From Neobacillus niacini (GTDB taxonomy: Bacteria; Bacillota; Bacilli; Bacillales; Cytobacillaceae): a stretch of 64,000 nucleotides of DNA. Location: NCBI RefSeq assembly GCF_030817595.1, contig NZ_JAUSZN010000001.1, positions 5,940,001 to 6,004,000 of the forward strand, read 5' to 3'. The position numbers were made by a program, and so were the translations under genes. Each line of letters starts with the position of its first letter. The stretch's first letter is position 1. Positions 26,433 through 35,481 of the stretch are shown piece by piece. A model generated the notes under the pieces. The model ran no database searches, had not been told where the DNA came from, and was given only the letters and a program-made list of their open reading frames with translations.

Positions 26433-26972
26433 TTACATTTTCCTTAGTTTAAATGGGCTAACCATTAGGAATGATAGAATGATGATAATGAATAAAAAAG
26501 TTTGAGCTGGGACGTAAGGGATAGCTAAAAAGCTTAAGGTGGCTAAACAGCCTGCAGCTGTAATTGGTAAACCAGTAAAATACCCGTTGCTTTCGGTAAT
26601 ATTGAAGCGTGCCAATCTAAAAGCACCGCAGCCGATATAGAAGACGGTAAAGAACGATCCAGGTCCGCCGAATTCATTTAAAATTCCTTGATATAGTAAT
26701 AGTGCTGGTGCGACTCCAAATGATATAATATCACTCATGGAATCTAATTGTTTGCCTAGCTCTGACTCGATATTAAATTTTCTTGCCGCCATTCCATCAA
26801 AACGATCAGCTAAAGCAGCAATAAAAATTAGAAGCAAACTTAGTCGTAAATTTCCTTCCAGTGCAAAAATGATCGCAAAACCACCAAAGGATAAATTCGT
26901 TAAGGTAATAACATTCGCTGTTTGAGACTTCAGTTTCTTAATTGTCGAATCAAAAACGTCTAATAAAAACAT
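26433..26972 (-). CDS. pssA: CDP-diacylglycerol-serine O-phosphatidyltransferase
   Basis: A 179-residue integral membrane CDP-alcohol phosphatidyltransferase that makes phosphatidylserine. The diagnostic motif D-G-x2-A-R-x8-G-x3-D-x3-D is present as DGMAARKFN...LGKQLDSMSDI. About five or six hydrophobic helices follow. It is transcribed away from psd, which converts the product to phosphatidylethanolamine; in B. subtilis the two share one operon, so the divergent arrangement is a local difference. Confidence 0.93.
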   Translation of the reverse strand: MFLLDVFDSTIKKLKSQTANVITLTNLSFGGFAIIFALEGNLRLSLLLIFIAALADRFDGMAARKFNIESELGKQLDSMSDIISFGVAPALLLYQGILNEFGGPGSFFTVFYIGCGAFRLARFNITESNGYFTGLPITAAGCLATLSFLAIPYVPAQTFLFIIIILSFLMVSPFKLRKM

Positions 26973-27101
26973 TTAGCTCCACCACTCCTTCTCAACAAGT
27001 AGGAAGAGAACTTTATTTATTTTCCTAACTCTATTTATTTAATATTAAGCTTTTTTAGCCATTTCGTAAAGAGTATTTTTACACTTTTTGGGGGTCATGT
27101 A

Positions 27102-27899
27102 ATGTTAAAGCATGTATATCGTTTAATGATAGAACTAACGAATGGAAGATGGTCATCGGTCATTTTAAGGCGGTTTGCACGCTCGAGGGTTAGCAGATTC
27201 GTCGTTCCTTCCTTCGCTAAGATTTATAAATTAAATCAGAATGAAATGGAAAAAGCCCTCAATGAATATCCCACACTGCACGATTTATTTATCAGGACTT
27301 TAAAAAAGGAAGTAAGATTGGTTGATAAAAATGAAAATTCGGTAGTGAGTCCAGTGGATGCCGTGATCGAGGATGTCGGGTCCATAAATGAAACAAGTGA
27401 AATGCTCGTCAAGGGCAAGTCATATTCCATACAAGAAATGCTTGGAAGCGAACATACTGTTACGAAATATTTAAATGGTACATATATGGTGCTCTATTTA
27501 AGCCCGAGTCATTACCATCGGATTCATAGTCCTGCAGATGGTGCAATCGTAAACCAGTGGACGCTTGGCTCAAAGTCATACCCTGTTAATAAAATGGGTT
27601 TAAAGTATGGGGTTCGAACGTTAGCGAAAAACTATCGAATGATTACAGAAGTGAATACAGCAAGCGGGCATATTGCGATTGTGAAAGTAGGAGCCATGTT
27701 TGTAAACTCGATTGAAAAAACTCATCAAGGAATGCATCTGCAAAAAGGTGAGGAAATGGCGTACTTCAGTTTCGGTTCCACAGTGGTTTTGTTGTTTGAG
27801 AAGGGGATTTTCAAATTAGATTCCTCTATCCATACACCAAAGGATATTCGAATTGGTGAAAAAATTGGAGTCCTTGTTAAGGGAAATAGCGGCGCTTAA
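27102..27899 (+). CDS. psd: phosphatidylserine decarboxylase
   Basis: A 265-residue proenzyme that self-cleaves at a Gly-Ser bond to form a pyruvoyl group and decarboxylates phosphatidylserine to phosphatidylethanolamine. The cleavage motif is F-G-S226-T near the C-terminus; the conserved PSHYHRIHSPADG and the family's VGAMFVNSIE are present. The short length and overall pattern fit the Bacillus-type enzyme. It is divergent from pssA across a 129-base AT-rich gap. Confidence 0.95.
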   Translation: MLKHVYRLMIELTNGRWSSVILRRFARSRVSRFVVPSFAKIYKLNQNEMEKALNEYPTLHDLFIRTLKKEVRLVDKNENSVVSPVDAVIEDVGSINETSEMLVKGKSYSIQEMLGSEHTVTKYLNGTYMVLYLSPSHYHRIHSPADGAIVNQWTLGSKSYPVNKMGLKYGVRTLAKNYRMITEVNTASGHIAIVKVGAMFVNSIEKTHQGMHLQKGEEMAYFSFGSTVVLLFEKGIFKLDSSIHTPKDIRIGEKIGVLVKGNSGA

Positions 27900-27917
27900 T
27901 AAGTGCCGTACTGTTTT
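27890..27917 (+). terminator. psd terminator overlapping its stop codon
   Basis: Stem CGGCGCTT / AAGTGCCG with a 3-nt loop, containing the TAA stop, followed by TACTGTTTT. Confidence 0.7.
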
Positions 27918-27918
27918 A

Positions 27919-27944
27919 TAAAAAAGAAAAAGCCCTCGAGGGGC
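27919..27944 (-). terminator. sda terminator
   Basis: Read on the minus strand: GCCCCTCGAGGGC hairpin followed by TTTTTCTTTTTT. Confidence 0.75.
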
Positions 27945-27959
27945 ATATGGATTATCTAT

Positions 27960-28100
27960 TTATGAAGAAATTTTCATTTTGTTGAATAAGGATCTACGAT
28001 GAATTTCTGTTTCTATTAGATGTATAAACTCGGGGCTTAGATTTAATTCTCTTGCTTTATAGTAGGATTCAATGAGTAATTCATCTGACAGTTTACGCAA
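27960..28100 (-). CDS. sda: sporulation checkpoint inhibitor Sda
   Basis: A 46-residue helical-hairpin protein that blocks autophosphorylation of the sporulation kinase KinA, coupling sporulation to replication status. [15 protein letters not shown], helix turn LNLSPEFI and [11 protein letters not shown] match Sda throughout. The frame extends 19 codons further upstream, but the good Shine-Dalgarno GGAGGTG is 9 nt before a TTG at 28100, giving M-R-K-L-S-D-E, the usual Sda N-terminus. DnaA boxes lie upstream (28225-28323), matching DnaA control known in B. subtilis. Confidence 0.93.
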   Translation of the reverse strand: MRKLSDELLIESYYKARELNLSPEFIHLIETEIHRRSLFNKMKISS

Positions 28101-28224
28101 GCCAGAATGCACCTCCATAAGAAAAATAAATGGTACTAAAATGTATAATTGAAGCATATAATGGTAGGTTCAATTGTTGTACCCTAAATCTACCAAATTA
28201 AATTCGATAGGACAACCTTTCCAA

Positions 28225-28323
28225 TTATTCACAATTTGCAGTGGATAACTTGTGACTAATTTGTTTATAAAGTATAAAAAAGTACTTGAAACAATGGGTA
28301 TAATGTTAATAACTTTATCCACA
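28225..28323. promoter_or_regulatory. DnaA-box cluster between sda and yqeG
   Basis: Boxes: TTATTCACA (28225-28233, fits TTWTNCACA), AGTGGATAA (28240-28248, one mismatch, reverse), TGTGACTAA (28251-28259, one mismatch, reverse) and the perfect TTATCCACA (28315-28323). In B. subtilis the sda-yqeG interval is a known DnaA-binding cluster controlling sda. The 422-base sda-yqeG gap otherwise holds only promoter-like AT-rich sequence. Confidence 0.85.
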
Positions 28324-28415
28324 GAAGTGAAAATGCTGTGATTTTGTCGAAAAATATTTTTTATATTTCATATTTATAGTAAAAAGGTGATACATCTTTG
28401 TAAGAATGTCGAACT

Positions 28416-28446
28416 TTGACAAATAATAAAACAAAACAACTATAAT
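28416..28446 (+). promoter_or_regulatory. possible SigA promoter of the yqeG operon
   Basis: TTGACA (28416-28421) and TATAAT (28441-28446) are both perfect, but the spacer is 19 bp, longer than optimal. Confidence 0.6.
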
Positions 28447-28522
28447 AGTTTTATTTTGATACTACGGTTAAAATTGGTTATGATGGTACAGATAAACAGA
28501 TGATTAATGAGGTGTAAGCTTA

Positions 28523-29038
28523 GTGTTAAAAAATTTTCTACCTGATGAGCATGTAAAAAGCATATTAGATATTGACCCTGGAGAACTAAAAAAAAGAGGG
28601 ATTAAGGGAATTATTACGGATTTAGATAATACGCTTGTGGAATGGGATCGGCCGAATGCCACACCGGAGCTCATAAAATGGTTTGAACAAATAAAAAAAC
28701 ATAATATACGCGTTACAATTGTTTCTAATAATAATGAAAACCGTGTGAAGGAATTCTCGGATCCATTACAAATTCCATTTATATTTCAAGCGCGGAAGCC
28801 ACTAGTGCGCGCGTTTAATAAGGCGCTTTCCCAAATGGGAATTAAGAAAGAGGAAACAGTTGTTATTGGGGATCAGTTATTAACAGATGTCTTAGGTGGA
28901 AATCGAAGCGGGTTTCATACGATTCTTGTTGTTCCGGTTGCACAAACAGATGGATTTTTCACTAAATTTAACCGTTTTGCGGAGCGAAGAATTTTGAACT
29001 GGTTCAGAAGAAAAGGCATGATTCAATGGGAGGATTAA
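28523..29038 (+). CDS. yqeG: YqeG family HAD IIIA-type phosphatase
   Basis: A 171-residue HAD-superfamily phosphohydrolase with the nucleophile motif D33-L-D35-N-T-L, motif II S/T in TIVSNNNE and the motif III/IV region GDQLLTDVLGG. The physiological substrate is not established. It is the first gene of the yqeG-yqeM operon, beginning at GTG 28523 after GAGGTGTAAG. It sits 3 bases before yqeH. Confidence 0.93.
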   Translation: MLKNFLPDEHVKSILDIDPGELKKRGIKGIITDLDNTLVEWDRPNATPELIKWFEQIKKHNIRVTIVSNNNENRVKEFSDPLQIPFIFQARKPLVRAFNKALSQMGIKKEETVVIGDQLLTDVLGGNRSGFHTILVVPVAQTDGFFTKFNRFAERRILNWFRRKGMIQWED

Positions 29039-29041
29039 AGT

Positions 29042-30151
29042 GTGAGTGAACAAGAGCAATATTTATGTATGGGTTGCGGTGTTAAGGTCCAAACTGAAAA
29101 CCCCGCGGAATTAGGATATGCGCCGTCATCAGCGCTCGAAAAGGATAGTATTATTTGTCAGCGCTGTTTTCGTCTTAAACATTACAATGAGGTTCAGGAT
29201 GTCAGTTTAACAGATGACGATTTCTTGAAAATTTTGAATGGCATTGGCCAAACAGATGCATTAATTGTTATGATTGTTGATATTTTCGACTTTAATGGCA
29301 GCTGGCTGCCAGGGTTACACCGATTTGTCGGCAATAACAAAATCGTCTTAGTTGGTAACAAGGTGGACCTATTACCTAAATCGGTGAAACATAACAAATT
29401 GATTCATTGGATGAAACAGGAATCAAAAGAGTTAGGACTACGGCCTGAGGAAGTCTATTTAGTTAGTGCGGAGAAAGGCAAATATATCAAAGAAACAGCG
29501 GCGGCAATAGATGAAATGCGAAGTGGAAAAGATGTCTATGTGGTAGGATGTACAAATGTAGGGAAATCTACATTTATAAATAGAATCATAAAAGAGGTTA
29601 CTGGTGAAGGAGATATTATCACTACATCACACTTTCCTGGTACCACTTTAGACATCATTAAAATACCACTAGAGGATGGCAAAGCACTGATTGATTCACC
29701 TGGAATCATCAATCACCATCAGATGGCCCACTATGTTGATAAAAAGGATTTAAAAATTATTACTCCGAAAAAAGAGATAAACCCAAAGGTTTTTCAATTA
29801 AATGAAGGACAAACTTTGTTCTTTGGAGGATTGGCTCGGTTTGATTTTATTAGTGGTGACAGGAATTCATTTGTTTGCCATGTTTCAAATGAAATTAATA
29901 TTCATCGTACCAAAACGGAGAATGCCGATGAATTATATCGAAACCATGTTGGGGAACTGCTAGCTCCACCTCGAAAGGATGAATTAGATTCATTTCCTGA
30001 GCTGGTAAGACAAGAATTTACGATTAAGGAAGCAAAAACGGACGTTGTGTTTTCTGGACTTGGCTGGGTCACCGTTAATGAGCCGGGAGTAAAGGTTGCA
30101 GCATATGTGCCAAAGGGTGTGCAAACCTTGACCCGAAAATCCTTAATCTAG
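29042..30151 (+). CDS. yqeH: ribosome biogenesis GTPase YqeH
   Basis: A 369-residue circularly permuted GTPase required for 30S assembly. The N-terminal treble-clef zinc finger has C9-x2-C12 and C39-x2-C42. G motifs come in permuted order: NKVDLL (G4), then G169-CTNVGKS176 (G1), then DSPG (G3). The C-terminal half carries the RNA-binding region. GTG 29042 abuts yqeG, with AGGATTAAAG as the ribosome-binding site. Confidence 0.96.
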   Translation: MSEQEQYLCMGCGVKVQTENPAELGYAPSSALEKDSIICQRCFRLKHYNEVQDVSLTDDDFLKILNGIGQTDALIVMIVDIFDFNGSWLPGLHRFVGNNKIVLVGNKVDLLPKSVKHNKLIHWMKQESKELGLRPEEVYLVSAEKGKYIKETAAAIDEMRSGKDVYVVGCTNVGKSTFINRIIKEVTGEGDIITTSHFPGTTLDIIKIPLEDGKALIDSPGIINHHQMAHYVDKKDLKIITPKKEINPKVFQLNEGQTLFFGGLARFDFISGDRNSFVCHVSNEINIHRTKTENADELYRNHVGELLAPPRKDELDSFPELVRQEFTIKEAKTDVVFSGLGWVTVNEPGVKVAAYVPKGVQTLTRKSLI

Positions 30152-30179
30152 ATAAGACAGCGAAATGGGGGGAAACCAG

Positions 30180-31010
30180 GTGAAGAAACTTTTTGCGGTT
30201 TTGGGGTATCCAATTGGTCATTCAATGTCACCAATTATGCTTAATGATGTATTATCCTATTATGAAATCGATGCCCATTATCATCCTTTTAAAGTAAGTC
30301 CAGAGGAATTAGAAACAGCTATTAGAGGGTTGAAGGCAATTGGGATTTCAGGATTTAACGTAACAATTCCACATAAAAGCGCGATTATACCTTTTCTAGA
30401 TAGTGTGGATGATTTGGCATTGAGTATTGGTGCAGTAAATACGGTGGTTAATGATAATGGGAAACTAGTCGGCTATAACACGGATGGATATGGATTTATT
30501 AAAGGTTTGGAACCATATATCTCATCCTTTTCTGACAAGAAGGTCTTAGTTATAGGGGCAGGAGGGGCTGCAAGGGCGATTTATTTTACGATGGCGAAAA
30601 TGAAGCCTCTTGCACTTGATATTACCAATCGAACGGTCATAAAAGCGACAGAGTTAATCAAGGCATGCCCATTTGAATCAAATTCTAGAGCCTTATCTTT
30701 AGATGAGGCAGAGGTTCAACTGAATGAATATGATGTAGTTATTCAAACAACAATGATAGGCATGTACCCAAATGTGTTAGAAACACCCATTAGTCTAAAA
30801 AAATTAAATAACCAAGCCTTGGTTTGTGATATTGTTTACAACCCACTAGAAACACAATTATTAAAGGAAGCAAGGCAGAAGGGTGCAACCGTCCAAAATG
30901 GAGTTGAAATGTTCGTTTATCAAGGTGCTTTGGCATTTGAAAAATGGACAGGAATTTTCCCTGATGTAAAAAGAATGAGAGAAAATGTATTAAGACAGTT
31001 GGAGGCGTGA
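30180..31010 (+). CDS. aroE: shikimate dehydrogenase
   Basis: A 276-residue NADPH-dependent enzyme reducing 3-dehydroshikimate to shikimate (aroD in B. subtilis nomenclature). Substrate-binding SMSP near the N-terminus, NVTIPHKSAI with the catalytic lysine, GAVNTV, and the nucleotide-binding GAGGAARAI are in the family order. The frame is open to an ATG at 30165, but GGGGGG at 30167-30172 sits 7 nt before GTG 30180, which I chose. It is co-transcribed with yqeH and yqeI. Confidence 0.96.
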   Translation: MKKLFAVLGYPIGHSMSPIMLNDVLSYYEIDAHYHPFKVSPEELETAIRGLKAIGISGFNVTIPHKSAIIPFLDSVDDLALSIGAVNTVVNDNGKLVGYNTDGYGFIKGLEPYISSFSDKKVLVIGAGGAARAIYFTMAKMKPLALDITNRTVIKATELIKACPFESNSRALSLDEAEVQLNEYDVVIQTTMIGMYPNVLETPISLKKLNNQALVCDIVYNPLETQLLKEARQKGATVQNGVEMFVYQGALAFEKWTGIFPDVKRMRENVLRQLEA

Positions 31011-31011
31011 A

Positions 31012-31302
31012 ATGTTAACAGGTAAACAGAAAAGATTTTTGAGGTCGAAAGCCCATCATTTAGATCCGATTTTTCAAGTAGGAAAAGGCGGAGTAAATGA
31101 AAATATGATTAAGCAAGTGGCCGACGCGTTAGAGGCGAGAGAACTTTTTAAAATAAGTGTTTTGCAAAATTGTGAAGAAGATAAAGATGTTGTTGCAGAG
31201 CAGCTTGCTAAAGGAACAGGAGCTGAAATCGTTCAAATCATTGGAAATACGATCGTGCTTTATAAAGAGTCGGTAGAAAAGAAACAAATTTCACTTCCAT
31301 AG
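31012..31302 (+). CDS. yqeI: ribosome assembly RNA-binding protein YqeI (YhbY/CRM family)
   Basis: A 96-residue CRM-domain protein of the YhbY family, which binds pre-ribosomal RNA. The conserved [15 protein letters not shown] and the LKARELFKI-type strand (here [12 protein letters not shown]), then [14 protein letters not shown], are present. ATG 31012 starts one base after the aroE stop, so it is translationally coupled. Confidence 0.94.
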   Translation: MLTGKQKRFLRSKAHHLDPIFQVGKGGVNENMIKQVADALEARELFKISVLQNCEEDKDVVAEQLAKGTGAEIVQIIGNTIVLYKESVEKKQISLP

Positions 31303-31318
31303 TACAGGAGGTTTCGTC

Positions 31319-31888
31319 ATGACAAAGGTTGGGATTTTGGGAGGGACCTTTGACCCGCCTCATTACGGACATTTGTTAATTGCTAATGAGGTACTCTCCA
31401 AACTTAATCTAGATGAAGTTTGGTTTATGCCAAACCAAGAGCCTCCTCATAAGCAGAAATCGGAGTCAGTTGAGAATATAGACAGGCTGCAAATGCTTGA
31501 GCTTTCAATCAAGGGGAATTCATCCTTCCGAATTGAAAAAAATGAGTTGGAGAGATCAGGTCCATCGTTTACTGTCGATACCATGAAGATATTGAATGAA
31601 CGATATCCAAATCATCAGTTTTTCTTCATCATTGGTGCAGATATGATTGAATATTTGCCTAAATGGCATAAAATTGACGAATTAATTAAGCTTGTGAGAT
31701 TTGTTGGTGTTGAAAGACCGGAATATAGCATTAAAACCGATTATCCTATTATTTACGTGGATGTACCAGCATTTGATGTTTCTTCAAGCATGATAAGAGA
31801 GAGAGTACAGCAAGGGATGACGGTACGTTATTTATTACCTGATCCTGTCATCGACTTTATTAGGGAGAATCATTTATATGGAACGTGA
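31319..31888 (+). CDS. nadD: nicotinate-nucleotide adenylyltransferase
   Basis: A 189-residue nucleotidyltransferase that forms deamido-NAD from nicotinate mononucleotide and ATP. The dinucleotide-binding start [11 protein letters not shown] contains the HxGH signature, and the C-terminal SSSMIRERV matches the ISSTxxR motif. AGGAGG precedes ATG 31319. Its last 11 bases overlap yqeK. Confidence 0.97.
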   Translation: MTKVGILGGTFDPPHYGHLLIANEVLSKLNLDEVWFMPNQEPPHKQKSESVENIDRLQMLELSIKGNSSFRIEKNELERSGPSFTVDTMKILNERYPNHQFFFIIGADMIEYLPKWHKIDELIKLVRFVGVERPEYSIKTDYPIIYVDVPAFDVSSSMIRERVQQGMTVRYLLPDPVIDFIRENHLYGT

Positions 31889-32444
31889 ACAAGCATTAAA
31901 AATTGTAAAAGAACAGTTGACTGACCATAGATATCAGCACACATTAGGTGTCATGGAAACTGCCATTGCTTTAGCGAAACAATATGGTGCTGATGAAAAA
32001 AAGGCAGAAACAGCTGCAATTTTTCATGACTATGCTAAATTTCGCCCTAAGGATGAAATGAGGCAAATTATTCTCAACCAAAATTCCCCTCAAGATTTAC
32101 TCCACTATCATGCGGAATTATGGCATGCACCTGCAGGAGCCTACTTGGTGGAAATTGAAGCGGGAATAAAGGATAAGGAAGTGCTTGATGCGATCCGTTA
32201 CCATACATCTGGAAGGCCGGGAATGACCCTGTTAGAAAAAGTAATTTATTTAGCAGATTATATTGAACCAGGCCGACATTTTCCAGGAGTGGATGAGGTT
32301 AGAGCCTTAGCCAAAGAAAATTTGAATACCGCATTAATACAAGCGGTTAAAAATACCATACTATTCTTAATGAAAAAGAATCAACCGGTTTATCCGGATA
32401 GCTTTAAAACATATAATGATCTCGTAATGAGACAGGAGGATTGA
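31878..32444 (+). CDS. yqeK: HD-domain hydrolase YqeK
   Basis: A 188-residue HD-superfamily protein. The metal ligands are in HTLGVMETA, the HD pair HDYAK, and downstream H residues ([10 protein letters not shown]). YqeK-type enzymes are reported as symmetrical diadenosine tetraphosphate hydrolases. ATG 31878 overlaps the nadD end, showing translational coupling in the nadD-yqeK-rsfS block. Confidence 0.94.
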   Translation: MEREQALKIVKEQLTDHRYQHTLGVMETAIALAKQYGADEKKAETAAIFHDYAKFRPKDEMRQIILNQNSPQDLLHYHAELWHAPAGAYLVEIEAGIKDKEVLDAIRYHTSGRPGMTLLEKVIYLADYIEPGRHFPGVDEVRALAKENLNTALIQAVKNTILFLMKKNQPVYPDSFKTYNDLVMRQED

Positions 32445-32447
32445 TTA

Positions 32448-32804
32448 ATGTCTAATCAAGAATTATTAAAAATTGCTGTAAAAGCTGCAGATGATAAAAG
32501 AGCTGAAGACATTTTAGCACTCAATATGCAGGGAATCTCCTTAATTGCCGATTATTTTATTATTTGTCACGGGAACTCCGACAAACAAGTTCAGGCGATT
32601 GCAAGAGAAATTAAAGAAAAAGCTGAAGAAAACGGATATAATGTGCGAAGAATGGAAGGCTTTGACGAAGCTACGTGGATCTTAATTGACCTTGGAGATG
32701 TGGTTGCCCATGTATTCCACCGTGATGAAAGAAGTTACTACAAATTAGAACGCTTATGGGGCGATGCACCGTTAGAGGATATTCGCAGTGAGCTGACAAC
32801 ATGA
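32448..32804 (+). CDS. rsfS: ribosome silencing factor RsfS
   Basis: A 118-residue RsfS/Iojap protein (YqeL) that binds uL14 on the 50S subunit and blocks joining of subunits in starvation. Characteristic DYFIICHGNSDKQVQAIA, EGFDEATWILIDLGDVVAHVFH and YYKLERLWGDA are intact. AGGAGGATTG precedes the ATG. Its TGA overlaps the yqeM ATG. Confidence 0.96.
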   Translation: MSNQELLKIAVKAADDKRAEDILALNMQGISLIADYFIICHGNSDKQVQAIAREIKEKAEENGYNVRRMEGFDEATWILIDLGDVVAHVFHRDERSYYKLERLWGDAPLEDIRSELTT

Positions 32805-33553
32805 GCTATGAACGGTTTGCCTATTTATATGATGAGCTGATGCAAGATGCTCCATATGATGAATGGGTGAGATTTGTAAAAGAAAAATTGGATCAATATC
32901 AAGCAGGTGGTAAAAGTCTGCTTGATCTTGCCTGTGGTACGGGAGAGCTCTCCGTTCGTTTCGCCAAGGAGGGCTTTTCGGTTACAGGTGTAGACTTGTC
33001 TGCTGATATGCTCGCGGTTGCTCAGGCAAAAGCTCAGGAACAGGGTTTGCAAATTCCTTTTTTTGAACAGGACATGGCGAGTTTAGAAGGACACGAAGAA
33101 TTTGATATTATCGGTATTTTTTGTGATTCATTAAATTACTTGCAATCTGATGACGATGTTATACATACGTTTAAAAGTAGCTTTAATCACCTTAAGGATG
33201 GCGGCCTATTCTTCTTTGATGTCCATTCTCTTTATAAAATTTCTCACGTTTTTATGAACCAAAGCTTTACGTTAGCAGAGGGACACTTGTCCTATATTTG
33301 GAACAGCTTTGCTGGCGATTCACCCAATAGTGTGGAGCATGAATTAAGTTTTTTTGTTTTAGACGAACAATCAGGCAAGTATGATCGCTTTGATGAACTT
33401 CATTTTCAGAAAACATACCCTGTACAACAGTATGCTGATTGGTTAAAACAAGCAGGTTTTGAATTACTGGAAGTCAGTGCAGATTTCGAGAATCAAGAAC
33501 CGCAGGAACAATCCGAAAGAATATTTTTTATTGCAAGAAAAACGACTTTTTAA
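32801..33553 (+). CDS. yqeM: class I SAM-dependent methyltransferase YqeM
   Basis: A 250-residue methyltransferase with motif I LLDLACGTGELSVRFA, the post-I acidic VTGVDLS and a motif II-like FDIIGIFCDSLNYL. The substrate is unknown to me. ATGA overlap with rsfS at 32801-32804 makes it the last gene of the yqeG operon. A GC-rich repeat and a terminator follow. Confidence 0.9.
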   Translation: MSYERFAYLYDELMQDAPYDEWVRFVKEKLDQYQAGGKSLLDLACGTGELSVRFAKEGFSVTGVDLSADMLAVAQAKAQEQGLQIPFFEQDMASLEGHEEFDIIGIFCDSLNYLQSDDDVIHTFKSSFNHLKDGGLFFFDVHSLYKISHVFMNQSFTLAEGHLSYIWNSFAGDSPNSVEHELSFFVLDEQSGKYDRFDELHFQKTYPVQQYADWLKQAGFELLEVSADFENQEPQEQSERIFFIARKTTF

Positions 33554-33628
33554 AAAGAAGAAAAGGCTCTCGAAAAGTTCTGCGAGAATGGAAAAATTGT
33601 GTGTGCATACTTTAGATAATTGGCACCC

Positions 33629-33761
33629 TGTTGATTGGAGCGGAAGGTGCGAAGACTCCTGCGGGAGTACGGGGCTGGGGAGACCCCACAGGCGCTAAGG
33701 CGCCGAGGAGGCTCCCCGGCACGCCCTAAGGTCCGCGAAGCACCTGGAGCGGAAATCAACA
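33629..33761. repeat. GC-rich 133-bp repeat of a second family
   Basis: A GC-rich island in an AT-rich genome with inverted ends: it starts TGTTGATT.GGAGCGGAAGGTGC and ends GCACCTGGAGCGGAAATCAACA. Internal palindromes include GGGGA..TCCCC and GGCGC/GCGCC pieces (CAGGCGCTAAGGCGCCGAGG). This type is common between Bacillaceae genes (from memory). It differs in sequence from the ~120-bp repeats. Confidence 0.75.
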
Positions 33762-33783
33762 GCCCCATTAACAGAGGGAATCA

Positions 33784-33821
33784 AAAAAAGCCATCTTTGT
33801 AAAAAAAGATGGCTTTTTTTT
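33784..33821. terminator. bidirectional terminator between yqeM and comER
   Basis: AAAAAAAGCCATCTTT / AAAGATGGCTTTTTTTT serves both convergent genes. Confidence 0.9.
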
Positions 33822-33856
33822 GAAAATAATAAAGGATTTTGTTATTTCTTAGCGAA

Positions 33857-34681
33857 TTAATGCTTATAGAACTGTAAATTAACCTTTTCAAGGTCTTCAT
33901 TAAATTTTGAATGTGTTGCTTGGAAAACATGTTCAAAGACCTCTCCAAGCTCTTCCTCCATTACTTTAATGCCCTCACCTGTGATGCCGCCCTTAACACA
34001 AACTTTTTCTTGTAATGAAGGTAATGTATAATGCCCTTGTTTGATTAACTCCCCGAGACCAACAATCATTTCACTCGCCATCACTGTCGCCGTTTCTTGA
34101 TCAATCTCCGTTTCTTTTACAGCTGCGAGTATAAACCGTTGCAGCAAGTAACTGAAAAATGCTGGACCGCAGCTGACAATATCAGATGCCACTCTTGTTA
34201 TTTTCTCATCAATCGTTACCGGTACCGATATCTTCGCAAATAGACTCTCCACTTTTGTTTTCCAAATATCACTGCACTGATCACCAAACGTTATAAGAGA
34301 AACTCCCGCTAATGCACGGTTTGTAATGCTCGGAATAACCCTAATTACTGAACTAATTGTTTTAGCAGCAAGTTGATTTGTATCGATAGGGCTAGTGATC
34401 GATATGATGCATTTCTTATTATTCAAATGGGGATTAATCTCATCAAGAATTTTATATACATCCAAGGGTTTAACACAGATGAACACCAAATCGGATTGAG
34501 ATGCGACTGCAGCTGCATTTTCCCCAACCCTAATACCCTTATATTTATCTTTAAGCAGCATCGCTTTTGTTTTTGTTCTATTTGTTATAACCATTGAAGA
34601 AGGGGAAACTGCTTTTCCATCGATCAAAGCCTCGATCAAAACTGTCCCCATATTCCCGGTACCAATGACACCTATTTTCAT
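33857..34681 (-). CDS. comER: ComER, pyrroline-5-carboxylate reductase-like protein
   Basis: A 274-residue ProC-family protein. The Rossmann start IGVIGTGNMGTVLIEAL and the C-terminal reductase region FVKGGITGEGIKVME-like are present (here VCVKGGITGEGIK). It stands divergent from the comE operon as in B. subtilis, where it is not essential for competence; a role in sporulation or biofilm has been reported in relatives. ATG 34681 follows GGAGGG; the upstream RRRV codons precede the ribosome-binding site. Confidence 0.92.
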   Translation of the reverse strand: MKIGVIGTGNMGTVLIEALIDGKAVSPSSMVITNRTKTKAMLLKDKYKGIRVGENAAAVASQSDLVFICVKPLDVYKILDEINPHLNNKKCIISITSPIDTNQLAAKTISSVIRVIPSITNRALAGVSLITFGDQCSDIWKTKVESLFAKISVPVTIDEKITRVASDIVSCGPAFFSYLLQRFILAAVKETEIDQETATVMASEMIVGLGELIKQGHYTLPSLQEKVCVKGGITGEGIKVMEEELGEVFEHVFQATHSKFNEDLEKVNLQFYKH

Positions 34682-34768
34682 TATTCCGACCCTCCTTCGC
34701 ATGCAGATTCTCTAATAACAATATGAAAATTGATAGTGAAATATACCAACTGAAAGGATGGATTCATT

Positions 34769-35401
34769 ATGAAGGATTGGATGTATGAGCATAAAATTTA
34801 TCTTATTATCGCTGTCATCATAGCATTTGGGACCATTTATTATTTTTTAGAGGATAGAAATTCATCCTCAGAAATTAATATGGAACATATTGTCCCAGCA
34901 GAGATAAATGAAGAAAAGGAGGTCTCTCAGCCGCCACAAAACCAGAAACAGGATCCTGAAAGCTTCATTGTAGATGTAAAGGGGCAGGTCAAAATGCCCG
35001 GTGTCTATTCATCTAGTCAGGATGAAAGGGTAATAGATGTGGTTCAGCGTGCTGGAGGGTTAACGGAAAATGCAGATGAAAGCAAGGTGAATCTTGCCGA
35101 GCATGTTCAGGATGCAATGGTGATTTATATTCCTGCAAAAGGAGAGGAAGGAAGTATCCCGCAGGGGTTAACTACTAATCCTTCTGACACTGGAGGAACT
35201 AAACAAGGAAAAATAAATCTAAATAAAGCAGATGAAAATGAATTGCAAAATCTGCCCGGGATTGGTCCTTCAAAGGCTGCTGCAATTATGGAATATAGGA
35301 ATACAAATGGACCATTTAAAAGTGTTGAAGATTTGAAAAATATAAGCGGAATCGGTGACAAAACATTTGATAAACTAAAAGATTTAATTACGGTCCAATA
35401 A
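34769..35401 (+). CDS. comEA: competence DNA receptor ComEA
   Basis: A 210-residue membrane-anchored double-stranded DNA receptor for transformation. One N-terminal membrane helix (about residues 9-27, IYLIIAVIIAFGTIYYFL), a linker, a SLBB-type beta-grasp domain (VDVKGQVKMPGVYS) and a C-terminal helix-hairpin-helix pair (NLNKADENELQNLPGIGPSKA..I). AAAGGATGG precedes ATG 34769. It is first in the comEA-comEB-comEC operon. Confidence 0.95.
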   Translation: MKDWMYEHKIYLIIAVIIAFGTIYYFLEDRNSSSEINMEHIVPAEINEEKEVSQPPQNQKQDPESFIVDVKGQVKMPGVYSSSQDERVIDVVQRAGGLTENADESKVNLAEHVQDAMVIYIPAKGEEGSIPQGLTTNPSDTGGTKQGKINLNKADENELQNLPGIGPSKAAAIMEYRNTNGPFKSVEDLKNISGIGDKTFDKLKDLITVQ

Positions 35402-35481
35402 GGAAAACTTATTGACCTTTTAAAGTCTCCAATATTACACTTAAGGCAGAAATAAATCGAAATTTGGAGGAGTTGGAGAAC

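Noticed and set aside
33459..33698. 79-codon frame at the end of yqeM and into the GC-rich repeat
   Set aside because: Out of frame with yqeM, no ribosome-binding site, and it reads into repeat sequence.
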